In this document: in pieces, positions 1 to 10,216 of the stretch
Position numbering within the stretch: position 1 is the stretch's first letter
How the letters are laid out: each line of letters begins with the position of its first letter
From: Physella acuta
Lineage: Eukaryota; Mollusca; Gastropoda; Physidae
Assembly: GCF_028476545.1 (NCBI RefSeq)
Contig: NW_026733046.1
Coordinates: 209,001 to 273,000, forward strand
DNA: 64,000 nt
Reading direction: 5' to 3'
Program-made: the position numbers and the translations under genes
Notes under the pieces: generated by a model
The model's database searches: none
What the model was told of the DNA's origin: nothing
The model's input: only the letters and a program-made list of their open reading frames with translations

Positions 1-235
1 GTGACATATGACAGGTGGCTGTATCAGGTAGGTGACATATGACAGGTGGTTGTGTCAGGTAGGTGACATATGACAGGTGGCTGTGTCAGGTAGGTGACAT
101 ATGACAGGTGTGACATATGACAGGTGGTTAAGTCAGGTAGGTGAGATGACAAAGTGGCTGAATCAGGTTGGTAGATGTGTCAGATATGTCATATGACAGG
201 TAGTTGATATGACATGTGGTTATGTCAGGTGCGTT
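1..235. repeat. Minisatellite, about 31-bp unit
   Basis: About six degenerate copies of a unit near 31 bp. Units contain CAGGTAGGTGAC-like AG/GT junctions. The array is probably intronic to the chitinase gene, whose next visible exon starts at 1702. It runs off the left edge of the window. Confidence 0.85.
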
Positions 236-261
236 AAATGCGCGTGGTCGTGTAGCTATCA

Positions 262-535
262 GAACTTAACCACCTCATCTAACTTAGCCACCTCATCTAA
301 CTTAACCACCTAATCTAACTTAACCACCTCATCTAACTTAACCACCTCATCTAACTTAACCACCTCATCTAACTTAACCACCTCACCTAACTTAACCACC
401 TCATCTAACTTAACCACATCATCTAACTTAACCACCTCATCTAACTTAACCACCTCATCTAGCTTAACCACCTCATCTAGCTTAACCAATTCATCTAACT
501 TAACCACCTCATTTAACTTAACCACCTCATCTATC
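262..535. repeat. Minisatellite, 18-bp unit
   Basis: About 15 copies of an 18-bp unit built around AACTTAACCACCTCATCT. The unit length is divisible by three, so open frames run through it; I do not regard them as coding. Confidence 0.95.
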
Positions 536-572
536 CTCAGAACTGGGCTCTCAACTACTGGCTGTTTATGGG

Positions 573-1480
573 AGTACCGAGGTCCAAAATACTTTTAGGT
601 GAGTCCATGTTTTTATTGAGGTCCAAAATACTTTTAGGTGAGTCCATGCTTTTATTGAGGTCCAAAATACTTTTAGGTGAGTCCATGTTTCTATTGAGGT
701 CCAAAATACTTTTAGGTGAGTCAATGTTTTTACCGAGGTCCAAAATACTTTTAGTTGAGTCCATGTTTTTATTGAGGTCCAAAATACTTTTAGGTGAGTC
801 CATGTTTTTACCGAGGTCCAAAATACTTTTAGGTCAGTCCATGTTTTTATTGAGGTCCAAAATACTTTTAGGTGAGTCCATGTTTTTATTGAGGTCCAAA
901 TTACTTTTAGGTGAGTCCATGTTTTTATTGAGGTCCAAAATACTTTTAGGTGAGTCCATGTTTTTACCGAGGTCCAAAATACTTTTAGGTGAGTCCATGT
1001 TTTTACCGAGGTCCAAAATACTTTTAGGTGAGTCCATGTTTTTATTGAGGTCCAAAATACTTCTAGGTGAGTCGATGTTTTTATTGAGGTCCAAAATACT
1101 TTTAGGTGAGTCCATGTTTTTATTGAGGTCCAAAATACTTTTAGGTGAGTCCATGTTTTTACCGAGGTCCAAAATACTTTTAGGTGAGTCCATGTTTTTA
1201 TTGAGGTCCAAAATACTTCTAGGTGAGTCGATGTTTTTATTGAGGTCCAAAATACTTTTAGGTGAGTCCATGTTTTTACCGAGGTCCAAAATACTTTTAG
1301 GTGAGTCGATGTTTTTATCGAGGTCCGAAATACTTTTAGGTGAGTCGATGTTTTTATTGAGGTCCAAAATACTTTTAGGTGAGTCGATGTTTTTATTGAG
1401 GTCCAAAATACTTTTAGGTGAGTCGATGTTTTTATCGAGGTCCGAAATATTTTGAGTAAATGTTTAATATCGGGGTCCAA
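573..1480. repeat. Minisatellite, 39-bp unit with AG/GTGAGT in each copy
   Basis: About 23 copies of a 39-bp unit. Each contains ACTTTTAGGTGAGTCCATG, a 3' splice-site-like TTTTAG joined directly to a near-perfect 5' splice site GTGAGT on the + strand, the sense strand of the chitinase gene. Read from GT to AG, each unit resembles a 39-nt intron. Apparent proteins of 190-304 residues on either strand follow from the unit length being divisible by three. Confidence 0.95.
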
Positions 1481-1701
1481 AAATACTTTAAATAATTTTT
1501 TTTTTTTGGTCTTTCTAAGGAGGCCAAACTACTTCACTGTGAGTAACTTTTTGTAGGGGAAATAACTAGTCTTGTTATTCTCACAGTTACGTTTTTAATA
1601 TTAAACATTTTATATATTAAGCAAGAAAAAGCCATTGTTGGCGTGAATGCCGGATCCGGCCCTCGTGCCGCATAGTTTGAAATTCTCACGTGTCTCTGCA
1701 G

Positions 1702-2481
1702 GTTTGGCCACCTACGGGATGACCTTCACCCTAGTGGACGAGAAAAACAATGGATTGCGTGCCCCTGCTCTAGGGGGAGGTAACGGCGGCAGATACACGA
1801 GACAGAACGGAATTCTGGCATTCTATGAGGTGAACACAGCAAGTATAGGACTGGTTGGGGGGGGGGGACATTTAAACCTACCTAAAACCACCTAATCATC
1901 ATCAACCCTAATGACCCCATCTAATTATCATCCACCTAAATTTGTCCATCTAATTATCATCCACCTAAATGACTACAACCCGGACATTTAATGCGAGCAA
2001 TAAACCAAACTGTGCACCGTAGATTGCCAGATAGTTTTGTCACCGGTCCCGAATGTTTTCTGGCCAAATATCCCATAATTCACAACATGCACAAGTAAGT
2101 CTTTGATGCATGGCGAATATTTAACCCCAAAATTCAAGACACGCACAAGCGAAATCTTGATGCATTTCAGATATAAAACAATCCGTTTCCAACTTGTTTG
2201 CTGTTCTGCGCTAAACAATTAAACCAAAGATAATTTGTCATTCTTTTTATCGTACATGAAATGCAGCATCAAAATTTGATTACGTAAATAAATTTTATTT
2301 AACTAGCACGCTGTGGGCATAAACTTTCTAAACAAGCATCAGATTTGAATATTGTAAACATTGGCTTGTCTCCTGCTTTACCCCAGTCAACTCCCAGCCT
2401 TAATCCGCTAATCCCCCACTAATCCCAGCCTTTTGTTGTTGACTTGTTTTGTCTCACACCTATGACGTTTACAGGTGAGTA

Positions 2482-2513
<32 letters not shown>

Positions 2514-5500
2514 GGTCACGTGACACACATCTGACATCACGTGACTCACATCTCGACCTGTTCATGTCTCAAGTTAGGACAGCTGACAGTTTTACCTCGA
2601 CACTGACATGATGACATCCGACGGTAGCACGATGACACATGACGGTGCACTGACATGACGGTGCACTGACATGACGGTGCACTGACATGACAACTGACGG
2701 TAGAACTGACATGATGACACATGACGGTAGCACTGACATGATGACGTGACGGTAACACTGACATGATGACATGGGGTGGTAGCACTGACATGGTGACATA
2801 TGACGGTAGCACTGACATGATGACATGGGGTGGTAGCACTGACATGATGACATGTGACGGTAGCACTGACATGATGACACATGACGGTAGCACTGACATG
2901 ATGACATGTGACGGTAGCACTGACATGATGACACATGACGGTAGCACTGACATGATGACACATGACGGTAGCACTGACATGATGACATGGGGTGGTAGCA
3001 CTGACATGATGACGTGACGGTAACACTGACATGATGACATGGGGTGGTAGCACTGACATGGTGACACATGACGGTAGCACTGACATGATGACAACTGACG
3101 GTAGCACTGACATGATGACACATGACGGTAGCACTGACATGATGACACATGACGGTAGCACTGACATGATGACACATGACGGTAGCACTGACATGATGAC
3201 ACATGACGGTAGCACTGACATGATGACACATGACAGTAGCACTGACATGATGACATGTGACGGTAGCACTGACATGATGACAACTGACGGTAGCACTGAC
3301 ATGATGACACATGACGGTAGCACTGACATGATGACATATGACGGTAGCACTGACATGATGACACATGACGGTAGCACTGACATGATGACATGGGGTGGTA
3401 GCACTGACATGATGACAACTGACGGTAGCACTGACATGATGACGTGACGGTAACACTGACATGATGACACGTGACGGTAACACTGACATGATGACACATG
3501 AGGGTAGCACTGACATGATGACATGGGACGGTAGCACTGACATGGTGACATATGACGGTAGCACTGACATGATGACACATGACAGTAGCACTGAAATGAT
3601 GACCCATGACGGTAGCACTGACATGATGACACATGACGGTAGCACTGACATGATGACATGTGACGGTAGCACTGACATGATGACATAAGACGGTAGCACT
3701 GACATGATGACACATGACAGTAGCACTGACATGATGACACATGACGGTAGCACTGACATGATGACATGGGACGGTAGCACTGACATGATGACATGGGACG
3801 GTAGCACTGACATGATGACATGGGACGGTAGCACTGACATGATGACATGTGACGGTAGCACTGACATGATGACATGGGACGGTAGCACTGACATGTTGAC
3901 ATGGGGTGGTAGCACTGACATGATGACACATGACGGTAGCACTGACATGATGACACATGACAGTAGCACTGACATGATGACACATGACGGTAGCACTGAC
4001 ATGATGACATGGGACGGTAGCACTGACATGATGACATGGGACGGTAGCACTGACATGGTGACACATGACGGTAGCACTGACATGATGACACATGACGGTA
4101 GCACTGACATGATGACATGGGGTGGTAGCACTGACATGATGACACATGACGGTAGCACTGACATGATGACACATGACGGTAGCACTGACATGATGACCCA
4201 TGACAGTAGCACTGACATGATGACACATGACGGTAGCACTGACATGATGACATGGGACGGTAGCACTGACATGATGACACATGACGGTAGCACTGACATG
4301 ATGACATGGGGTGGTAGCACTGACATAATGACCCATGACAGTAGCACTGACATGATGACATGAGACGGTAGCACTGACATGATGACACATGACGGTAGCA
4401 CTGACATGATGACACATGACGGTAGCACTGACATGATGACCCATGACAGTAGCACTGACATGATGACACATGAAGGTAGCACTGACATGATGACATGGGA
4501 CGGTAGCACTGACATGATGACACATGACGGTAGCACTGACATGATGACATGGGGTGGTAGCACTGACATAATGACCCATGACAGTAGCACTGACATGATG
4601 ACATGAGACGGTAGCACTGACATGATGACATGGGACGGTAGCACTGACATGATGACACATGAGGGTAGTACTGACATGATGACATAGGACGGTAGCACTG
4701 ACAAGATGACATGAGACTTTAGAGCACTGACATGCTGCAACTATCCCGCTACACACGATAGGTTTTCATAATAAAAACGTTGTTGAGTTTGCCATTAAAG
4801 CCTCTACCTGCCCCCCCCCCCCCCTGCCCAGATCTGCGAGAACCTGCAGCACCATAACTGGACGAACCATTGGATCGAGGACCAGCAAGTGCCCTACACC
4901 ACCAAGGGAGATCAGTGGGTCGGGTACGATGACGTCAAGAGTATCAGGATTAAGGTCAGAGTTGTCTTCTCTTTGTATTTGTTTTATTTACACATGGGCA
5001 TGTTGTTGGCTGTTTGGGGGGGGGGGGGGGGAAGGGTGGCAACAATACGGATAGAGCTGGTAGGAGGTGTGGGGGAATGTGTGGGTGGATGATGCAGGTG
5101 TGGGCAAGGTGTGAGTGTGTGTGGGAGCAATACAATGAGCAATAACAATGAGAAATAAAAATGAGCAACGAAGATGAGCCAAATAAAAAAAAACCATGTT
5201 CCACAAGCTCTAGAGTGTTGGTTGATGGAGTTGCTTGAAACAAACAATGTATGTACCTCTGGTCACTGGGTCAGAGCGGATGTTGTACATTTTTACCGCA
5301 GCTTTTGATAAATAATGTGACGTTTCAAGGCTGGGAATAAGTTGTAGAGGGTGGGGCGGGGAAGGTGGGAGGGGCAGCAGTAACCCCAGGGTGTCACCTC
5401 TCTACCTCCAACAACGACTAGGCATATAATATAGAATTCATGTATACAAATTTAATAAACTAGTAAAATAACAGCTACAACAGAATTTCGCATAAAAAAT

Positions 5501-8500
5501 TAACTGCATTTCATTTTGGTGTCACCGCCATGGTTGGTGTCATCCGGTGCAGTCCACCCCCCCCCCCTTTGTGCTATCTTATTGTCATTTTAATAAACAA
5601 TAGTTTGATTGTTCGCCCACGTTACTTCACGTAATAAGAAAATGTGGGGAGTGGGGGGAGGGGGGGGGAGATGGAGGTATGGAGGGGTCAAATATTCTTT
5701 AAAAAAATGAATGACGAGGCATTGTTTGTGCACGATTTAAATTAAAAAAAAAAAACATGCCTGTAAGTCATTTTTTTTTAATCTTGACAAACTGTCGGCT
5801 TGAAGAAATAAATTCAAAAATTATTTATGGCGGTAAAAAAAAAATTACATGCTTCATTCTGTCAGATAAATTACGTTGTTTATTTTCTCATTTAAAAAAA
5901 GCTTAAATTTAAGTTAATGTCTATGTTGGTGAGTTGAAATTTCCTACCCCATTTTTTTTTATCGTTGTTGCTAGTGTATCCAGTTTTAGCAGCTTTAGGA
6001 TGGTATGGTCAGATAAATTTTCTATTATTTTGATCAAACCTTCCCTATAATTTGTTTAAACGGTGGTGTCACTGTGATTGTAACATAGCGTGACCACTAG
6101 AGTGGACAAGCCAGCATATGATGTCATGTGATCTTAACGATGATGTTCTTTTTTTTTTAAATTAAGTTTTTATTTAGAACACATTGTCCAGTTTTGTTGT
6201 TGTTTTTTGTCTGTGGGGAGTGGTGTATCTTGTGAATTGATTTTGACCCACTCAACTTTCCTGATACATTCGTCTCTGGTGATAATGCAAGAATATCTAT
6301 TTTTAATCTAAATAGACATTATGCTAGTCATTCTATAATACAAGGAAAGATAACTAGCTAGAACGCGATCACCCGACCGTTTTGCTGGGTTGTGGTTCAC
6401 GCCGCTTGTTCGGTCGCGGTTGGCTGATTTTTTTTCTGAGCGTCGACCACGAACTAAGAAGGGGCAGAGAAATGTCTTAGAGTCCACAAGTCGGGTTTGA
6501 AGGCAAATATTCCAAACCAATGACTAAAATTTGGAAATACAACAAATAAAAAACATTTATATTAACAAGCTTTTGAATGCACTAAAAAATAAGAAAATAA
6601 AACAAACTTGCTCTCTTTAATAAAAGTTTTGTTCGGTAAAATATATCAGAGATCTCATGCGAGACCAAAGCTTTTATTAAAGAAGGAATGTTTATTTTAT
6701 TTTATAATTACAGTGCATTTAAAAGCTTGTTATTAGATCTATAAGCGTATTTATATGTGCTTTATTAAATGTAGAGTTTAAAAACAGATTAACGAACAGA
6801 TTAATTAATTTTATGAACACAATATTTCTTAAGAACCTAAACAAAACATAAAGCTTTCTCCACTGTTAATTAAGATTTTGTGTTAAAAAGCAATTAAGAA
6901 ACCCTTTCAAGTAACCTAAAATAAGAATAATTCAAGCTGTTGTTTTTCTTCTAATGACTCGGGCAGAAAATAAACACATTTAATGGCGTGAGGAAGTAAA
7001 AATTTGTTTTCCTTGTCCACTGGATAGAAAAGGCGCGCTTGATGCAGGCTTACGTCTGCTGGTATTTATTTGTGAGAGGCCCTAAGCCAGGTACTAGAGT
7101 GGGAACGATGCATCATCCACAAAGGCCATTTATTTTAATCGCGTAATTTTTCACTGTGCAGCATGGCAAATCTATGCCTGCTTTAAAAAACTTCCTTTGT
7201 AAAATTTAGGAGGTAATGTAAGACAGAGTGCTACACGACAGAAAAATGGATTGGTTTGCCATTTTTTAGAGAAAATACGGAATTATGGATAGAGCTGTCA
7301 CTTAGCGTTTAAGTGAAAGATGGAACGGATGGCCAAATTAGCAGCCGGCTCGGCTCACATCGGTCTGTACCTGTATCCTGTGTCACATCAACACGGCGCG
7401 CGGCGTCGGCAAGTGTTCGCCATGGCCCGCTAGTTGGCAAGCGTTGCTAGATCTAGAAATGATATTTTTAAAAAAAAATAATTTGTACCGCTTCAGCAAG
7501 TTTTTTATTTTATTTCAGCAAAAGACCGTTTTAAAAATGTTGATGAAGTTTCCTTGAAAGGTGTGGTTAACCACAGTAGCGTCACTAGTGCAGGTGTCAC
7601 ATTTTCACAATTTTAACTGTATAAAATATCGTTATGACACTAAATTTTTCAAAAAAAATTCGGCTCGTTGTCATCTGGTGTGGACCGCACCCCCTTCCCG
7701 CCTTGTGTCGCTACTGAGTCAAGCAATGTCTGCTAAAATTCAACGAATGTTGTGAGAAACAAAGGTATGGTAAATAAATATTCTGCCAGAGGTAACCCTG
7801 CATTACGTCATGATTTCAATCAGTTCATTGCATTCACAGGCCGAGCGATTAATTAACGGCTATGGATTGGCTGGGGCGTTCGTCTGGTCAGTGGAGCTGG
7901 ACGATTTCAATGGCTACTGCGGGGGTGGCAAGTATCCCCTTCTTCGAGCAATTAATGACGTCATTCGACCACGTAACCAATCTGGAGCAGAACTGCCTGA
8001 ACCAGTGTTTAGTAAGTACTTCTGTAAATATTCATTCAACGACAGCTGCCCTCGGCTTACTGACCAGCCCCCTCACTTGACTCCCAGACTGACCCACCTC
8101 TCATCTCCCCTACACCCAACTGACTGGACCACACCCCCAGCTCCCCTAAACTAACCAAGCCACACCCCCAGCTCCCCTAAACTAACCAAGTCACACCCTC
8201 AGCTCCCCTAAACTAACCAAACCACACCCCCAGCTCACCCAAACTAACCAAGCCACACCCCCAGCTCACCCAAACTAACCAAGCCACACCCCCAGCTCCC
8301 CTAAACTAACCAAGCCACACCCACCTCCCCTAAACTGATCCACCCCTCTATTTCAGCTCAGCCCCAGCTCCCCACCCCCGTGTCCCCCTCGGCCAAGTGT
8401 CAACAACTGGGTACTGGCCTGTACAAACATGAGCCCAGCTGCCGCTGGTACATCATCTGCACACAGGTCGCTGGGGTCTGGGGTCTACGTACAGGACACT

Positions 8501-8572
8501 TACAGCTGTCCTGAAGGACTGTCCTACAACGACACATTCTTGACCTGTGATGTTAGTCCTGATTGTGTATGA
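1702..8572 (+). CDS. GH18 chitinase, 3' part (four exons), last exon frameshifted
   Basis: Secreted-type chitinase that would hydrolyse chitin. Exons: 1702-1829, 4832-4954, 7840-8011, 8357 to 8514 as read, or 8572 in the shifted frame. All three introns are GT-AG and the phases agree. The first exon reads GLATYGMTFTLVD and ends at ILAFYE. The second carries DQQVPYTTKGDQWVGYDDVK. The third carries GAFVWSVELDDFNGYCG and ends the GH18 barrel. The last begins with a Pro/Ser linker and a peritrophin-A (CBM14) domain with its first three cysteines. The catalytic DxxDxDWE motif lies upstream of the window. A 7-bp tandem duplication (GGGGTCT twice, about 8473-8486) shifts the frame before the last three cysteines. 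As read it stops at 8512-8514; the other frame keeps all six cysteines and stops at 8570-8572. This is either a truncating allele or a sequence error. Which chitinase paralogue it is cannot be told. Confidence 0.9.
1830..4831 (+). other. Chitinase intron with G-tract and 27-bp array
   Basis: Donor GTGAAC at 1830, acceptor AG at 4830-4831 preceded by a run of 14 C. The intron holds a short unique stretch (about 1890-2480), a run of about 24 G at 2492-2515 and the large 27-bp array. No coding exon was found inside it. Confidence 0.8.
2590..4735. repeat. Minisatellite, 27-bp unit, about 78 copies
   Basis: The largest array in the left part of the window. Each unit contains GGTAGCACTGACATGATGAC plus a variable 7-bp end (such as ACATGAC, ATGTGAC or ATGGGGT). 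Because 27 is divisible by three and the unit lacks stops, all three minus frames stay open for over 700 codons, giving low-complexity Cys/His/Ser repeats that I reject as proteins. Confidence 0.97.
5516..5569 (+). mobile_element. Fragment of hAT-like MITE (right-end module)
   Basis: GGTGTCATCCGGTGCAGTCC followed by a C-run resembles the right-end module GTGTCACCCGGTGCGG of the intact MITE at 53986-54350. No terminal inverted repeat or target duplication was found, so this is a decayed fragment. Confidence 0.5.
6565..6730. mobile_element. Foldback (palindromic) MITE, about 166 bp
   Basis: Two imperfect inverted arms of about 75 bp face each other around a short centre near 6648. The ends read ACAAGCTTTT and AAAAGCTTGT. 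Both arms contain TTTAATAAAAG-type stretches and the CATTYAAAAGCTT motif in mirror orientation. TATTA at 6560-6564 and at 6731-6735 is a possible 5-bp target duplication. No coding capacity. The superfamily is not assigned. Confidence 0.65.
7574..7717 (+). mobile_element. Short decayed hAT-like MITE
   Basis: Left end CAGTAGCGTCAC and right end GTGTCGCTACTGA are inverted relative to each other, and the right half holds a GGTGTGGACCGCACCCCC module like that of the MITE at 53986-54350. The 8-bp flanks GTTAACCA and GTCAAGCA agree at six positions, consistent with a decayed target duplication. About 144 bp. Less certain than the intact copy. Confidence 0.5.
8055..8345. repeat. Minisatellite, about 31-bp unit, in last chitinase intron
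   Basis: About eight copies of a C-rich unit with CACACCCCCAGCTCCCCTAA. The array ends just before the acceptor at 8355-8356. The exon itself begins with a similar CCCAGCTCCCCACC stretch, so the array may derive from the exon edge. Confidence 0.85.
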
Positions 8573-9529
8573 CATCACGTGTTTTCCTGATCTTTACTTT
8601 TACCATGAAATCAATGGGGGGGGGGGGGAATAATACTTTATTTACACACAGGAGCTGACCACATTTTTTTACCAACAATCTGATGAAATTATTTGACGAA
8701 GAATCAGATGAAATTATTTGAGGAAAAATCATGTAGAAGCTGGTGAAATTAGTTCACTGAAACCAAAAAGGAATGACATACATGTCTGTTTTCCAGCTCA
8801 AGGTGTGAGATGAAAAAACCATGACACTTTCTTCTACCAAATGAACAGACTTGACTCAACCAACTCCAACCTTACACACACTTTCTACAAACAAATAAAC
8901 TGACTTAAACCAACTCCAACTTTACTCAACTCAAAAGTAGAAATAGTGACGTTTATTTCTTACGATGCAAAACAACAAAAATAGTTTATTTACAAAAATG
9001 GCAACGATATTTATCAAATACTGACAATAAATTATCTACATGTAACATGAATAAAAAATAAACCTTTTATTATCACTAGCTTTGTCTCGCATGCTGCCTG
9101 TCTTTAAGTATTTAACAGAGTTTTGTCTGCTTCATTTGTCCTGACATCTGACATTTTCAAACAACTCCAAATTTTAAAAATCCCTTACACCCAAGTTATA
9201 AACCATCCTTGAGAATGTCCACAAACAATTTTCTGACATCTCTAAACCATCTCACAACTTGATAGAGAGCCTACACCTTCATCACTTAATGGAATGGATC
9301 CACTTGCTGCAAGAAGGATTCAAACCATCAGTCACTCAGCCAATATGATGGAGCACTGACTACAAACCAGTTGAAACACAATTTTTTTTGAATCCATTCA
9401 TCTCCCCTACCTTTGACTACAAAATCTCATCAGAAATCTCCCACTTGAGCAGAGTTTGTTATCCAAACTTCTGGGAGAAACACAAAGTCTGGATTTAGTT
9501 GAAAGTGTAGTCATGTGTGGGGTCAGAAG
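8573..9529. terminator. Convergent 3' ends of chitinase (+) and KICS2 (-)
   Basis: No gene found. AATAAA at 9026-9031 could serve the chitinase transcript. TTTATT near 8952 and 8985 (AATAAA on the minus strand) could end KICS2. A run of about nine G lies near 8618-8628. Confidence 0.4.
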
Positions 9530-10208
9530 GTCACGGACAACGTATCCAGAGGTCACAAGATCAAGGTCAAATCCAGAGGTCACAAGATCAAGGTCAAATC
9601 CAGAGATCACAAGATCAAATCCAGAGGTCACAAGATCAAGGTCAAATCCAGAGATCACAAGATCAAGGTCAAATCCAGAGGTCACAAGATAAAAGTCAAA
9701 ACCAGAGGTCACAAGATCAAGGTCAAATCCAGAGGCCACAAGATCAAGGTCAAATCCAGAGATCACAAGATCAAGGTCAAATCAGAGGTCACAAGATCAA
9801 GGTCAAACCCAGAGATCACAAGATCAAATCCAGAGGTCACAAGATAAAAGTCAAAACCAGAGGTCACAAGATCAAGGTCAAATCCAGAGATCACAAGATC
9901 AAGGTCAAATCCAGAGGTCACAAGATCAAGGTCAAATCCAGAGGTCACAAGATCAAGGTCAAATCCAGAGGTCACAAGATAAAAGTCAAAACCAGATGTC
10001 ACAAGATCAAGGTCAAATCCAGAGGTCACAAGATCAAGGTCAAATCCAGAGATCACAAGATCTAGGTCAAATCCAGAGGTCACAAGATCACGGTCAAATC
10101 CAGAGGTCACAAGATCAAGGTCAAATCCAGAGGTCACAAGATCAACAAATCCAGAGGTCACAAGATCAAGGTCAAATCCAGAGGTCACAAGATCAACCAA
10201 TCCAGAGG
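9530..10208. repeat. Minisatellite, 27-bp unit, in KICS2 3'UTR
   Basis: About 25 copies of a 27-bp unit with AGGTCACAAGATCAAGGTCA. It ends about 10 bp from the KICS2 stop codon (10217-10219), and the sequence around the stop resembles the unit on the minus strand. Probably 3'UTR. Open frames on both strands are length artefacts. Confidence 0.95.
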
Positions 10209-10216
10209 TGAGAAGG

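Larger units (their letters stand above)
4955..7839 (+). other. Chitinase intron with MITE relics
   Basis: A 2.9-kb intron between the second and third visible exons (donor GTCAGA, acceptor CAG). It contains G-rich tracts near 5016-5031 and 5650-5670, a partial copy of a MITE near 5516-5569, a 166-bp foldback element at 6565-6730 and a short MITE-like copy near 7574-7717. The rest is AT-rich and unremarkable. Confidence 0.7.

Noticed and set aside
566-1480. A 304-codon minus frame and a 295-codon plus frame
   Set aside because: Translation of the 39-bp array; unit-length artefact.
2546-4756. Three overlapping minus-strand frames of over 700 codons rich in Cys, His and Ser
   Set aside because: The 27-bp unit is divisible by three and free of stops in all three minus frames, so all stay open at once. 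Low complexity, no start context, no conservation.
9280-9365. Minus-strand tRNA-like head (GGTTTGAATCC)
   Set aside because: Box A and box B would be only about 10 bp apart, too close for a tRNA fold.
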